Shown: in pieces, positions 1 through 9,224 of the stretch
Layout of the letters: every line of letters begins with the position of its first letter
How positions within the stretch are numbered: position 1 is the stretch's first letter
Assembly: GCF_003075035.1 (NCBI RefSeq)
Contig: NZ_QCZE01000002.1
Span: 372,001-436,000 of the forward strand
DNA from: Zobellella maritima
Lineage (GTDB): Bacteria > Pseudomonadota > Gammaproteobacteria > Enterobacterales > Aeromonadaceae
Length of the DNA: 64,000 bases
Direction: 5' to 3'
Made by a program: the position numbers and the translations under genes
Notes under the pieces: model-generated
Databases searched by the model: none
What the model was told of the DNA's origin: nothing
What the model saw: only the letters and a program-made list of their open reading frames with translations

Positions 1-12
1 GTGTCCAGGCGG

Positions 13-1140
13 TTAAAGGGGGAATCGGTTTGCACTGAATGCCTCCAGGGAAATCTCTGTGTCTTTGCCAAGCAGCCAGTCGACCAGGGGGCCGGTATGC
101 ACGGCACCCAGGGTCACGCCGCTGTGGCAGGTCACCACATAGGCCCCCGGATACTGTGCCGACTGCTGATAGATGGGATAGCCGTCCGGGGTCATTACCC
201 GCAGGGCACCCCAGGCACGGATCAACCGCACCTTTTCCAATATCGGATACATGCGGATGGCGCGGGCGGCAATCTTGCCGATCTCCTCGGCGGTGGTGCC
301 GGTATCCAGGCCCACATCCTCCTTGGAGTCCCCCAGCTGTACCGTGCCTTCGCCGGTCTGGCGTACATGGCCGGTGGGATAGCTGATAAAGGGTTTGAGT
401 CGCTCGGTGATCAGTACCTGGCCACGGTTGGGCTCAACCGGTGCATGCAGGCCCAGCTGGGGAGCCAGCGCCTTGTTGCCCAGCCCGGCGGCCAGTACTA
501 CCTTGGCGGCGCGCAGGCGGGTACCGTTCAGTTGTACCTCGAAGCCGGCACCTGGTTGAGGCAGGATGCGCGTTACCGGCTGGTCGTTGATAAGGTTTCC
601 ACCGTGCAGTTCAAAGGCCTGATGCAGGGCCCGGAACAGCAGCAGCGGGTTGAGGTGGCCATCCATGGGTGACCAGGTGGCCCCGGCAATGTCGGGTCCC
701 AGCGCCGGCTCCTTTTCCCGAGCCTGGCCGGCGTTCAGCACTTCGAAGGGATAGTCGCCGTCGGCGTCCTGTTGCATCCGGGTCAGCATCTCGGCCCGCT
801 GTTGCAGGGTGTCCTGCTCCAGGCAAACATAGAGGCCGCCCTGTTGGCGCAGCTCGATATCGATGCCGGTATCCTGTTGCAGACTGGCGGCCAGCGCCGG
901 CCAGAGCCGGGCCGACAGCCGGGAAAGCCGGGCGTAATCGGGGCAGGTGTCGCCCTTGCCCTGCACCCAGACCAGGCCGAAGTTGCCACGCGAGGCCCGC
1001 AGCGCCTGATCGCCTTCGTCAAAGACGGTGACCGTTTTGCCCCGGCGCAGCAGGCCGTAGGCCAGGGACATGCCCACCAGGCCGCCGCCGATAATGGCCA
1101 CATCGACCTCACCGGGGGTGTCATGGTTGCGAACCGACAT
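13..1140 (-). CDS. FAD-dependent amine/amino-acid oxidoreductase (DAO family)
   Basis: A 375-residue protein of the D-amino-acid oxidase/glycine oxidase fold. The FAD-binding GxGxxG motif (IIGGGLVG) lies at residues 16-23, and a C-terminal HSGVTLG stretch resembles the second flavin-contacting segment of the family. The family oxidises amines, imino acids or D-amino acids to imines or keto acids; the exact substrate cannot be read from sequence. Two ATGs lie side by side (1143 and 1140). The AAAGGAG ribosome site is 6 nt from the second, so 1140 is preferred. It lies 275 nt downstream of a TRAP transporter on the same strand, which suggests the transporter supplies its substrate. It resembles HcnC and opine oxidase B subunits as well as glycine oxidase, so only the family is called. 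Confidence 0.8.
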   Translation of the reverse strand: MSVRNHDTPGEVDVAIIGGGLVGMSLAYGLLRRGKTVTVFDEGDQALRASRGNFGLVWVQGKGDTCPDYARLSRLSARLWPALAASLQQDTGIDIELRQQGGLYVCLEQDTLQQRAEMLTRMQQDADGDYPFEVLNAGQAREKEPALGPDIAGATWSPMDGHLNPLLLFRALHQAFELHGGNLINDQPVTRILPQPGAGFEVQLNGTRLRAAKVVLAAGLGNKALAPQLGLHAPVEPNRGQVLITERLKPFISYPTGHVRQTGEGTVQLGDSKEDVGLDTGTTAEEIGKIAARAIRMYPILEKVRLIRAWGALRVMTPDGYPIYQQSAQYPGAYVVTCHSGVTLGAVHTGPLVDWLLGKDTEISLEAFSANRFPL

Positions 1141-1414
1141 CATGTTCTCCTTTGGCAAATTGGAGTAAATCACCTTTCCCGAACGGGTTACAGCAGTCAG
1201 GATCGAATGCAGACTCGCCGTGCTCTAAAGCCATCTTCGCTTGGTCGCGGCTGCGAATATTCACTGGATATTCGGTCCGCAACCAGGCTCGATACAGGCA
1301 GCGAGCTGCCCCTTGGGGGCTCCACCACGCCATCCCTGGCGCAGAGGGTCTGCTTATCGGCTCCTGACTCCTGTCTAACCGCAAGAAAGTGTAAGCGAGT
1401 AAGTTGAAGTGGAT

Positions 1415-2416
1415 TTACTTGAACTGGGCCAGTACCTGCTCGGCCCAGTCCTGGCCGATATCCTTCATGATTTCGGGCCAGATTTGCTCACGGGCCACCT
1501 CGGCATAGGCATCGATGTTCGTATCGGTAACTGTCACTATGGTGGCGCCGGCATCGGCCAGGCGTTGCTCATAGGCGGCTTGATCGGCCTGGGCGGATTC
1601 CCAGCGGCGTTGTTCGAAGGCTTGGGCGGCCTGCTCCAGAGCGGCGCGCTCATCTTCATCCAGATCTGCATAGCGCTCGGCATTGATCTGCAGGAACCAC
1701 ACCTCGAAGTGGGTGTTGAGCGGCACATAAGATTTGGTCACGTCGCGGAACGAGGCGAAGTAGCCCTCGGCGCCTGAGCCCATGACACCGTCCACCACCC
1801 CGGTCTGGACCGCGGTGAAGGCTTCGGAGAAGGGCAGGGGTGAGCCGATGAAGCCGGTGTTGTCGGCCAGCATCTGGAACGACTTCATCGGCGGCACCCG
1901 CAGCTTGACGCCCTTGTCATGGCCCGGGTCGGCAACCTGGTCTACGTCCCGGTTAAGGGCGATGCCGCCAAAGTAGACCGGCCAGGCGGCCAGCACCTTG
2001 ATATCCTGGGCCTGATACAGCTCGTCTATGGTGTTGCGCAGTGCCGAGCCCGGCGCGTAAGCGCTCCTGGCGTCGTTCCAGTTTTTCACCATATAGGGCA
2101 TATAAATAACCTGGAAGCGCTTGTCGGCGCCGGAGGAAGGCGGCTGTACCGCCATGTCGATGGCACCCAGCCCGACCCGCTCCTGCACCACCGTATAGTC
2201 GCCGAGGGCATTGGCCGGGTAGACCTTGAGCTTGAGGTCGCCGTCGGTGGCTGCCTTCAGCTCGTCGGAGAGCTGTTGCACGTCCAGGTCGATGGCGGTG
2301 CCCTGGGGCCGCACATGGGAAATCTTCAGGGTGGTGGCCTCGGCGGCGGTACCGACCAGGGTCAGCGACAGCAGCAGGCTCTTGGCCAGAGTGGTGTATT
2401 CATTCCGTGTTTTCAT
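1415..2416 (-). CDS. TRAP transporter solute-binding protein, DctP family
   Basis: A 333-residue periplasmic binding protein of a tripartite ATP-independent transporter. The N-terminus is a typical signal peptide: a basic start, a leucine-rich core at about residues 11-22, and probable cleavage near Ala-Glu-Ala at 24-26. The mature part carries the DctP-type beta-strand TLKISHVRPQG and the conserved region around VYPANALGD. Three ATGs occur in a row (2422, 2419, 2416). The GGAG ribosome site is 1, 4 and 7 nt away respectively, so 2416 is chosen. It is first captured in the periplasm that ligand is passed to the membrane subunits encoded just upstream (DctQ and DctM). Ligand unknown; the neighbouring FAD oxidase suggests an amino or organic acid. 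Confidence 0.9.
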   Translation of the reverse strand: MKTRNEYTTLAKSLLLSLTLVGTAAEATTLKISHVRPQGTAIDLDVQQLSDELKAATDGDLKLKVYPANALGDYTVVQERVGLGAIDMAVQPPSSGADKRFQVIYMPYMVKNWNDARSAYAPGSALRNTIDELYQAQDIKVLAAWPVYFGGIALNRDVDQVADPGHDKGVKLRVPPMKSFQMLADNTGFIGSPLPFSEAFTAVQTGVVDGVMGSGAEGYFASFRDVTKSYVPLNTHFEVWFLQINAERYADLDEDERAALEQAAQAFEQRRWESAQADQAAYEQRLADAGATIVTVTDTNIDAYAEVAREQIWPEIMKDIGQDWAEQVLAQFK

Positions 2417-2434
2417 CATCATTCTCCTTGAGGA

Positions 2435-3733
2435 TTAATAGCCAAACAGGCCGGGTATATATTCAGACAGGTCCGGCCATACCGAGACCAGCACCACTAC
2501 CGGCAGGTAGCCGAACAGCAGCAGGATCATGGCCGGCTTCACTACCTGGGTGAACGGCACCTTGCCGATGCGCGCCCCCATATAAAGGATGCTGGCGTAG
2601 GGCGGGGTCACGCCACCCATGGCGGTGTTGACGCCCATGATGGCGGCGAATTGGATGGGGGTAACGCCGATGGCAGCCATCAGTGGCAACAGCAGGGGCG
2701 CAGTCAATATGATGGCGGTGACGTCGTTGACCACCATGCCGATCAGGAACAGGAACAGGTTGATCATGATCAGCAGCAGCACCTTGTCGGTCGTGATCTC
2801 GAAGATGGCATCCACCAAGGCCTGGGGGATATCTTCCATCACGTAGATCTGGCTGAGCATCAGGCTGAACAGCACCATGATCAGGATGGCGCCAACGGCG
2901 GTGGCGGATTCCTTGCCGGATTCGATAAAGGTGCGCCAGGTCAGCCCCTTGTAGATCATGAAGCCCACCGGGATGGCATAGATAACGGCGATGGCCGCCG
3001 CTTCGGTCGGGGTCATGATGCCGCCGTAGATGCCCCCCAGGATGATCACCGGCATCAGCAGCGCCGGCAGGGCGTGGACGGTGCGCGAGGCGCCTTCGCG
3101 GATGGCCTCGTTAAAGGGCTTGGGGTCGTCCAGTACCAGCGGGAACTTGCGCGCCATCACCAGGTTGACCAGGGCGAAGTTGAGCATGATCAGCAGGCCC
3201 GGCCCCAGGGTGGCGAGGAAGCTGGCGAGGATCGAGGTCTCGGTGACCCAGCCATAGACGATCATGGTCACGCTTGGCGGGATCAGCAGCCCTAGGATGG
3301 AGGAGTTGGCGATCAGTGCGGTGGCATAGGCGCGGGGGTAGCCCTGGCGCTCCATCTCGGGGATCAGCAGTGGGCCGATGGCGGCGATGCCGGTCAGGCC
3401 GCTGCCGGAAATGGCGCCGATAATGGCGCAGCTGACCGAGGCCACCACCCCCAGGCCGCCGCGGATGCGGCCGACGAACAGGTTGACGAACTTGAGCAGG
3501 CTGCCGGCAATACCGCTGACGCTCATCAGGGTGCCGGCAAACACGAACAGCGGCACCGCCAGCAGTACCGGCGTGGCCAGTTGATTGAAGCCCCACAACA
3601 TGGTGCCTTTCATGGTAGCGTCGCCGAGCAGGCTCATTACCATCAGTCCGGCTCCGAAGCAGAACGGTAGCGGCACGCCTATGGTGAGCAGGATAACGAG
3701 CACGGCAAAGGCCAGGATAGCGATCTCAACCAT
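2435..3733 (-). CDS. TRAP transporter large permease, DctM family
   Basis: A 432-residue, strongly hydrophobic protein with about a dozen predicted membrane segments, the usual size for DctM. It forms the ion-coupled translocation channel of the TRAP system. Diagnostic stretches are GAISGSGLTGIAAIGP near residue 105-120, the PPSVTMIVYG region near 150 and GGVTPPYASILY near the C-terminus. The start overlaps the end of dctQ by 8 nt and is preceded by GGGAGAG, so the two subunits are translationally coupled. It ends 18 nt before the binding-protein gene, giving a tight Q-M-P operon. Confidence 0.93.
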   Translation of the reverse strand: MVEIAILAFAVLVILLTIGVPLPFCFGAGLMVMSLLGDATMKGTMLWGFNQLATPVLLAVPLFVFAGTLMSVSGIAGSLLKFVNLFVGRIRGGLGVVASVSCAIIGAISGSGLTGIAAIGPLLIPEMERQGYPRAYATALIANSSILGLLIPPSVTMIVYGWVTETSILASFLATLGPGLLIMLNFALVNLVMARKFPLVLDDPKPFNEAIREGASRTVHALPALLMPVIILGGIYGGIMTPTEAAAIAVIYAIPVGFMIYKGLTWRTFIESGKESATAVGAILIMVLFSLMLSQIYVMEDIPQALVDAIFEITTDKVLLLIMINLFLFLIGMVVNDVTAIILTAPLLLPLMAAIGVTPIQFAAIMGVNTAMGGVTPPYASILYMGARIGKVPFTQVVKPAMILLLFGYLPVVVLVSVWPDLSEYIPGLFGY

Positions 3734-4283
3734 GGAACTTCTCTCCCTTTTGTTGTTCCGTGAGCAGTTTGAACTCGGTCACCTCGACCGGCTCGGGAAT
3801 GGTGTCGACCCGGTGGACCTCGTCTCCGGTCAGCAGGGTCTGCAGGTGCTTGAGCAGATACCAGCCGACATAGAGGGTCATCACCACCAGCCCCAGGAAC
3901 AGGGCGGATTCATAGGCGATGGTGGGAATATAGAGGGTCGGACTTTCCTTCCAGACGCGCTTGGCATACTTGAAGTAATCCCAGGCCCACCAGGTCAGCC
4001 AGCCGGAGATGACCAGGCTGATAAACTCCGATATCACCGCCAGCCATTGCCGGGCCCGGTCGGTTTTGAGGAACACCTCCAGCACGTTTGCTCGTATCTG
4101 GGTGTTTTCCCGGGAGGCATTGACCGCCCCCAGTATGTAGAGCCACATGGTGGGGATCAGCGCCATTTCTTCCAGCCCCATCAGTGGTGTTTCAAACACA
4201 TAGCGCGAGACCACCTGCACGGCCTGAAATCCGGCCACTATGGTGATCAGCAGGGTCAGTGTGTATCTGAATACCGTTTCCAT
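3726..4283 (-). CDS. TRAP transporter small permease, DctQ family
   Basis: A 185-residue membrane protein with four hydrophobic segments, the hallmark of DctQ. Recognisable pieces are the first helix after METVFRYTLTLLITIVAGFQ, the WLYILGAVNASREN segment, and a helix with GWLTWWAWDYFKYA. DctQ bridges the binding protein and the large permease in the inner membrane. It is the first gene of the minus-strand operon and starts about 165 nt from the divergent LysR gene, so the shared intergenic region probably holds both promoters. The C-terminal 30 residues are polar and likely cytoplasmic. Confidence 0.88.
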   Translation of the reverse strand: METVFRYTLTLLITIVAGFQAVQVVSRYVFETPLMGLEEMALIPTMWLYILGAVNASRENTQIRANVLEVFLKTDRARQWLAVISEFISLVISGWLTWWAWDYFKYAKRVWKESPTLYIPTIAYESALFLGLVVMTLYVGWYLLKHLQTLLTGDEVHRVDTIPEPVEVTEFKLLTEQQKGEKFHG

Positions 4284-4397
4284 ATTCTTGTCCTTGTCCG
4301 TTACACCTGCAGAAACCGGCGGTTATCACCTGTTCTTTCTGTTGTTCATTTTGAAGTCACAAATTAATAACAACAAATCGTTTTATATGGCCTTTGT

Positions 4398-4412
4398 ATA
4401 ACATTATGTTAT
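4398..4412. promoter_or_regulatory. Perfect palindrome in the TRAP/LysR divergent promoter region
   Basis: The 15-mer ATAACATTATGTTAT has 7-bp arms around one central base and contains the T-N11-A pattern typical of LysR boxes. It lies 36 nt before the GTG start of the LysR gene and about 115 nt before dctQ, in an AT-rich gap. It is the best candidate operator for the adjacent regulator. This is inference from position and symmetry only. Confidence 0.5.
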
Positions 4413-4447
4413 TTTGTGGCGAGTCGAATCATAGTGGGGAGCCGGTT

Positions 4448-5383
4448 GTGGCCAAGTTGAGTTATCGGCAGGTGGAAGCCTTTCGGGCGGTGATGATCGC
4501 CGGTACCACCACGGGGGCGGCGGAGCTGCTCTACATTTCGCAACCGGCGGTCAGCCGGTTGCTCAACGATTTTGAAGCGGCGGTGCAGGTCAAGTTGTTT
4601 GAACGTCATCACAAGCGATTGGCGCCAACCCCGGAAGCCCTCTTGCTGTTCGAGGAGGTGGAGCGTTCCTTCGTCGGTATCGACCGGCTGGCGACCATGG
4701 CGGAAGAGCTGCGTGACTTCCAGCGCGGCAGCCTTAAGGTGGCGGCCATGCCGGCCATCGCGCTGGGCTTCTTGCCCAAGGTGATGCAGAGCTTCAGCGA
4801 GCAACACAAGGGCGTCACCCTGACCTTGCAGGTACGCAGCTCCCAGCAGGTGGCCGACTGGATAGCGACCCAGCATTTCGATATCGGCATCGGTGCCGTC
4901 AATGTCGCCGATCCCTCGCTGGCGATGGAGGTGCTGGGTGAAGCCGCGCTGATCTGCGCCCTGCCGGCAAATCATCCGCTGGCGGCAAAAGCGGTGATCG
5001 TGCCTGAAGACTTGAGAGATCAGCCGTTTATCTCCCTGGGGCCGGAGCAGAGCGTGCGTTACAAGGTGGATGAAGCGTTTGAAAAGGCCAGGGTCAGCCG
5101 TCAGCTGGTGTTCGATACCCAGCTTTCCCATGTGGCCTGCTCCTTTGTCGATGCCGGGGCCGGCGTGGCTCTGGTCGACCCGATCACCGCCCTGCACTTT
5201 CCGTCCGGCAACCTGGTGTTCCGACCGTTCGAGCCCTGGGTGTCGTTTTCGTACCACCTGATGTATCCGGCCCACAGGGCCAGATCCCGGGCCACCCAGG
5301 AGTTCAGCCTGTTATTGAAGCAGAAATTAAGGGAGCTGGTGGCGAACTCGGGCGGTTTGTTGCGCTTAGGCGGGGAACAATAA
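4448..5383 (+). CDS. LysR-family transcriptional regulator
   Basis: A 311-residue LysR protein. The winged helix-turn-helix occupies about residues 5-65, with the recognition segment ISQPAVSRLLNDFE at 30-43. The effector-binding domain follows, including KVAAMPAIALGFLPKVM near residue 98. The GTG at 4448 is chosen because GGGGAG sits 6 nt upstream and because family members begin right before this KLSYRQVEAF-type helix; an earlier in-frame ATG has no ribosome site. It is divergent from the TRAP operon and likely controls TRAP and oxidase expression. The inducer is probably the transported compound or its breakdown product. Confidence 0.85.
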   Translation: MAKLSYRQVEAFRAVMIAGTTTGAAELLYISQPAVSRLLNDFEAAVQVKLFERHHKRLAPTPEALLLFEEVERSFVGIDRLATMAEELRDFQRGSLKVAAMPAIALGFLPKVMQSFSEQHKGVTLTLQVRSSQQVADWIATQHFDIGIGAVNVADPSLAMEVLGEAALICALPANHPLAAKAVIVPEDLRDQPFISLGPEQSVRYKVDEAFEKARVSRQLVFDTQLSHVACSFVDAGAGVALVDPITALHFPSGNLVFRPFEPWVSFSYHLMYPAHRARSRATQEFSLLLKQKLRELVANSGGLLRLGGEQ

Positions 5384-5401
5384 AAGCGGAGAGACGTGCA
5401 T

Positions 5402-5429
5402 AAAAAAGCCCCGGGCATTGCCGGGGCTT
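5402..5429 (-). terminator. Rho-independent terminator of pckA
   Basis: The stem AGCCCCGG / CCGGGGCT with loop GCATTG is followed, on the minus strand, by six T residues. It lies 21 nt past the pckA stop codon and between convergent genes, so it may also slow read-through from the LysR gene. Confidence 0.9.
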
Positions 5430-5449
5430 GATTGTGACTTTCTGCTGGC

Positions 5450-7063
5450 TTACAGCTGAGGACCGGCTGCGACCAGGGCCTTGCCTTCTTCGGTATCGGT
5501 GAACTTCTCGAAGTTGTCGACGAAACGCTTGGCCAGATCCTTCGCCTTGCCGTCCCATTCGGCCGGGTCGGCATAGGTGTTGCGCGGATCCAGGATGGAG
5601 CCGTCTTCCACGCCGTTCAGGGCGGTCGGAATGGCCATGTTGAAGTAGGGCAGCTGAACGAACTCGGCCTCTTCGATGGAGCCGTCGAGGATGGCATTGA
5701 TGATGGCGCGGGTCGCCTTGATGGAAATCCGCTTGCCGGTGCCATTCCAGCCGGTGTTGACCAGGTAGGCTTCGGCGCCGACCGCATCCATACGCTTGGC
5801 CAGTACGTCGGCGTACTGGGTCGGGTGCAGGCTGAGGAAGGCGGCACCGAAGCAGCTGGAGAAGGTCGGGGTCGGCTCGGTGATGCCACGCTCGGTACCG
5901 GCCAGTTTGGCGGTGAAGCCGGACAGGAAGTGGTACTGGGCCTGCTCGCGGGTCAGCTTGCTGACCGGAGGCAGTACGCCGAAGGCGTCGGCAGTCAGGA
6001 AGATAACCTTCTTGGCATGGCCGGCCTTGGACACGGGCTTGACGATATTGTCGATATGATAGATGGGGTAGGAGACCCGGGTGTTCTCGGTCTTGGAGCC
6101 ATCATCAAAGTCGATGGTGCCGTCTTCGCTTACGGTGACGTTTTCCAGCAGCGCATCACGGCGGATGGCGGCATAGATTTCCGGCTCGTTTTCCTTGCTC
6201 AGCTTGATGGTCTTGGCATAGCAGCCGCCTTCGAAGTTGAACACGCCGTCGTCGTCCCAGCCGTGCTCGTCGTCGCCGATCAGCTCACGCTGGGGATCGG
6301 TGGACAGGGTCGTTTTGCCGGTGCCGGACAGGCCAAAGAAGATGGCCACGTCACCGTCTTTGCCGACGTTGGCGGAGCAATGCATGGAAGCAATGCCTTT
6401 CAGCGGCAGCAGGTAGTTCATCATAGAGAACATACCTTTCTTCATTTCGCCGCCGTACCAGGTACCGCCGATCAGCTGGACCCGCTCGGTCAGGTTGAAG
6501 GCGACAAAGTTTTCGCTGTTCAGGCCCTGCTCTTTCCAGTTGGGGTTGGTGCACTTGGCACCGTTCATCACCACGAAGTCGGGTTCGAAGCCGGCCAGCT
6601 CTTCTGCCGTCGGGCGAATAAACATGTTCTTAACAAAATGGGCCTGCCAGGCCACTTCGGTCACGAAACGCACGGAAAGGCGGGTATCCGGGTTGGCACC
6701 ACAATAGGTGTCAACCACGAACAGGCGCTTGCCGGACAGCTGATTGGTCACCAGTGTCTTCAGCTCGTTCCAGGTTTCGGTGGTCATCGGCTTGTTGTCG
6801 TTCTTGCCCTGATCGGCCCACCAGACGGTGTCGCGGGTGACATCGTCACGGACGATATATTTATCCTTGGGAGAACGGCCGGTGAAGATACCGGTATCAA
6901 CGGCAACGGCACCCAGGTTGGTCACTACGCCTTTTTCATATCCTTCTAAATCCGGGCGGGTTTCTTCGGCAAACAATTGCTCATAGGAAGGGTTATGAAG
7001 GATTTCGGTTACATCATTAATACCGTATTGGGAAAGGCCTAATTGTTCCGCCTTGGATGTCAT
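5450..7063 (-). CDS. pckA: Phosphoenolpyruvate carboxykinase (ATP)
   Basis: A 537-residue ATP-dependent PEP carboxykinase, the family's normal length. It converts oxaloacetate plus ATP to PEP, CO2 and ADP, the first committed step of gluconeogenesis. The P-loop GLSGTGKTT is at residues 244-252. The substrate and metal-binding segments [12 protein letters not shown] (near 60) and [14 protein letters not shown] (near 270) are intact. The start has AGGAGA about 7 nt upstream. It is monocistronic with its own terminator. With ppc further along the window, both directions of the PEP/oxaloacetate interconversion are present. Confidence 0.97.
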   Translation of the reverse strand: MTSKAEQLGLSQYGINDVTEILHNPSYEQLFAEETRPDLEGYEKGVVTNLGAVAVDTGIFTGRSPKDKYIVRDDVTRDTVWWADQGKNDNKPMTTETWNELKTLVTNQLSGKRLFVVDTYCGANPDTRLSVRFVTEVAWQAHFVKNMFIRPTAEELAGFEPDFVVMNGAKCTNPNWKEQGLNSENFVAFNLTERVQLIGGTWYGGEMKKGMFSMMNYLLPLKGIASMHCSANVGKDGDVAIFFGLSGTGKTTLSTDPQRELIGDDEHGWDDDGVFNFEGGCYAKTIKLSKENEPEIYAAIRRDALLENVTVSEDGTIDFDDGSKTENTRVSYPIYHIDNIVKPVSKAGHAKKVIFLTADAFGVLPPVSKLTREQAQYHFLSGFTAKLAGTERGITEPTPTFSSCFGAAFLSLHPTQYADVLAKRMDAVGAEAYLVNTGWNGTGKRISIKATRAIINAILDGSIEEAEFVQLPYFNMAIPTALNGVEDGSILDPRNTYADPAEWDGKAKDLAKRFVDNFEKFTDTEEGKALVAAGPQL

Positions 7064-7193
7064 TGTTTTCTCCTGGGTTACAGAGGGGGGTGTTGTTATT
7101 AGTGTAATTTTTGGAAAGGAATACTATCAGTAATCAGTAAAAATTTAGGGGATCAGCTTCAAAATTTGCAATTTTTCGCGGCGAAATAAGACC

Positions 7194-7217
7194 AAAGGGG
7201 CATTTTTGCCCCTTTTT
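7194..7217. terminator. Hairpin terminator downstream of hslO
   Basis: AAAGGGGC and GCCCCTTT pair around a six-base loop, with T runs on the plus-strand side and a shorter one on the minus side. It lies 15 nt beyond the hslO stop, so it probably ends the hslR-hslO transcript. The weak U tract in that direction lowers confidence. Confidence 0.55.
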
Positions 7218-7231
7218 AATTAAATAAAACG

Positions 7232-8101
7232 TTAATGCAGCGTGGTGGAATCATTAAAAATTTGCTGCAGATCGCTATTGTCAAAGCGATAAGAATTGCC
7301 GCAATAGTCGCAGTGCATCTGGATCTGACCTTGTTCCTTCAATAGCTCGAGGGCCTCGGCGTGGCCGAGCTGGAGCAGGGCATTTTCACTTTTTTCCCGG
7401 GAGCAGGTGCATTTGAAGCTTACCGGCTGGGGCTCGAATACCCGCACCGCTTCCTGGTTATAGAGGCGGTACAGCACGTCCTGGGCATCCAGCTGCAGCA
7501 GTTCTTCCGCCTTGATGGTCTGGGTCAGGGCCTGCAGATGTTCAAAGTCCTGGCTTTCATCCGTATCGCCGTTGGGCAGCGCCTGCAGCAGCATGCCCGC
7601 CGCCGTCGGCTGCTCGGCGCTCAGCTCGGTGAACAGCCAGATGCGGGTGTTCAGCTGTTCTGACTGGGCAAAGTAGTTTTCCAGGCTGGTGGCCAGGGAG
7701 CTGGCGTCCAGCTCTATGATGCCCTGGTAACGCTCGCCTTCGTCCGGGGTGATGGTGATAGCCAGGTAGCCCTTGCCGACCAGGTCGGCGAGTTTGTCGC
7801 TGTTGGGCACCTGGCCTTCCCAGCGAGCCACGCCGCGCAGCTGTTGCCGGTGGTCACCGTTGATCACCGCAAGCGATACGGGACCATCGCCCTGCAGCTG
7901 TACCGTGATATGCCCTTCAAACTTGAGGGTGGCGGTCAGCAGGCTGGTGGCGACCAGCAGTTCACCCAGCAGTCGTTGTACCGGTGCAGGATAGGCCTGG
8001 GAAGACAGTATCTGCCGGTAGCTGTCGCTCAGGCGTACAAGCTCGCCCCTTACTTGATAGTGGTCGAAGAGGTAACGATAAAGCTGGTCATTGTGTGTCA
8101 T
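7232..8101 (-). CDS. hslO: Redox-regulated molecular chaperone Hsp33
   Basis: A 289-residue Hsp33 protein, a holdase switched on by oxidative stress in the cytoplasm. The four zinc-binding cysteines are present as CTC (231 and 233) and CDYC (264 and 267), spaced as in the characterised Escherichia coli protein. The N-terminal domain has the conserved LLVATSLLTATLKFEG and VQLQGDGP segments. A GTG at 8119 would add six residues, but the ATG at 8101 gives the N-terminus normal for the family (a short stretch before DQLYRYLF). It follows hslR closely, as in enterobacteria, indicating a heat-shock operon. Confidence 0.95.
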   Translation of the reverse strand: MTHNDQLYRYLFDHYQVRGELVRLSDSYRQILSSQAYPAPVQRLLGELLVATSLLTATLKFEGHITVQLQGDGPVSLAVINGDHRQQLRGVARWEGQVPNSDKLADLVGKGYLAITITPDEGERYQGIIELDASSLATSLENYFAQSEQLNTRIWLFTELSAEQPTAAGMLLQALPNGDTDESQDFEHLQALTQTIKAEELLQLDAQDVLYRLYNQEAVRVFEPQPVSFKCTCSREKSENALLQLGHAEALELLKEQGQIQMHCDYCGNSYRFDNSDLQQIFNDSTTLH

Positions 8102-8111
8102 AGTGGCAGTC

Positions 8112-8504
8112 TCACTCACCCTGTTTGATTTTCAATAAGGTACGTCGTTGTTTCTTGTCCGGCTTGCGCTCCGGGCTGGGGGCAAACTGGCTGTTGAATT
8201 TGCGGGCCTCGGCATTCTGCTCCCGCTTGGCCTGGCTCTGGGCGGTTTCTTTATACATGGCTTGCGCCATTTCAGCCTTGCCCCTGACATCCGACAGCAT
8301 CAATACCACCACGTCTTTTTCGTCATGACCTTGGCGCAGGCGGATGTGGGCGCCGACCTCGACCAGCTTGCTGGGCTTGGTCCGCTGGCCGTTATAGTGC
8401 ACCTTGCCGCCATCTATCATGGTCCGCGCCAGGCTGCGGGTCTTGTAGAAGCGGGCGGCCCATAACCATTTGTCTAGCCTGATCGGCCTGGTTTCTGTCG
8501 TCAT
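8112..8504 (-). CDS. hslR: Ribosome-associated heat shock protein Hsp15
   Basis: A 130-residue protein with an N-terminal S4 RNA-binding domain: IRLDKWLWAARFYKTRSLA at residues 8-26 and GGKVHYNGQRTKPSKLVE following. Hsp15 binds free 50S subunits that carry a stalled nascent chain with peptidyl-tRNA and helps recycle them. The C-terminal third is lysine- and arginine-rich, as expected. The stop codon lies 10 nt from the favoured hslO start, so the genes are co-transcribed. Confidence 0.93.
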   Translation of the reverse strand: MTTETRPIRLDKWLWAARFYKTRSLARTMIDGGKVHYNGQRTKPSKLVEVGAHIRLRQGHDEKDVVVLMLSDVRGKAEMAQAMYKETAQSQAKREQNAEARKFNSQFAPSPERKPDKKQRRTLLKIKQGE

Positions 8505-8606
8505 CTCGCATTCTCATGCTAAAGCAGACCAGGATTATACCAGATGAGCCAGACTAAGGCGTAGAAGTGGCGTAACATGGCGAGGTGTGCGGAAGTTTGT
8601 TATTAC

Positions 8607-8623
8607 TAACGGAACACACCCTA
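8607..8623. repeat. Solo copy of the MITE end sequence
   Basis: The 17-mer TAACGGAACACACCCTA is identical to the right end of the inverted-repeat element at 28451-28719. No partner repeat is visible nearby. It lies 41 nt before the nudE start, so it may be an element remnant or a solo end placed in a promoter region. Confidence 0.55.
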
Positions 8624-8663
8624 TAAGTAACCTCTCTTTATGGGCCAAGGCGCGGAAAAGGGC

Positions 8664-9224
8664 ATGAGCGACGAGAAACAAAAACCTCAGATACTGAGCA
8701 CGGAACTGGTGGCGGAAAGCCGCTTATTCAAGGTCGAAGCGGTTCATCTGAAATTTAGTAATGGTGTCGAAAGAGTTTATGAAAGGATGCGCAGCAGTGG
8801 CCGGGGGGCGGTGATGCTGGTACCCATGCTCGATGACGATACCCTGTTGTTGATCCGGGAATACTCCGCGGGTACTCACAGCTATGAACTGGGTTTCCCC
8901 AAGGGACTGATCGACCCGGGTGAAACTGCACTGGAAGCGGGCAACCGTGAGTTGATGGAAGAAATCGGCTATGGGGCGCGCACCCTGCTGCCGATGAAAC
9001 AGGTATCCCTGGCGCCCGGTTATTTCGGCAGCCGTATGGATATCTTGCTGGCCCGGGATCTGTACCCGGAGCAACGGGAGGGTGATGAGCCGGAGCCGCT
9101 GGAAGTGGTGCCCTGGCCCATCAGCCAGCTGGCACAACTGATGACGCTGCCGGAATTCAGCGAGGCCAGGAGTATTTGTGGTCTGTATCTGCTGCAAGAC
9201 TGGCTCAGAAGAGAGGAAGCCTGA
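8664..9224 (+). CDS. nudE: ADP compounds hydrolase NudE (Nudix family)
   Basis: A 186-residue Nudix hydrolase, the same length as Escherichia coli NudE. It cleaves ADP-ribose, Ap3A and NADH to AMP-containing products. The Nudix box runs from G81 to Y103 with the E-x-G and RE-x2-EE residues intact (GLIDPGETALEAGNRELMEE). The start at 8664 gives the usual N-terminus just before KPQIL; an earlier ATG at 8640 lacks a ribosome site. The stop overlaps the cysQ start by one base (TGATG), so the two are coupled. Both act on adenine nucleotide by-products. Confidence 0.93.
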   Translation: MSDEKQKPQILSTELVAESRLFKVEAVHLKFSNGVERVYERMRSSGRGAVMLVPMLDDDTLLLIREYSAGTHSYELGFPKGLIDPGETALEAGNRELMEEIGYGARTLLPMKQVSLAPGYFGSRMDILLARDLYPEQREGDEPEPLEVVPWPISQLAQLMTLPEFSEARSICGLYLLQDWLRREEA

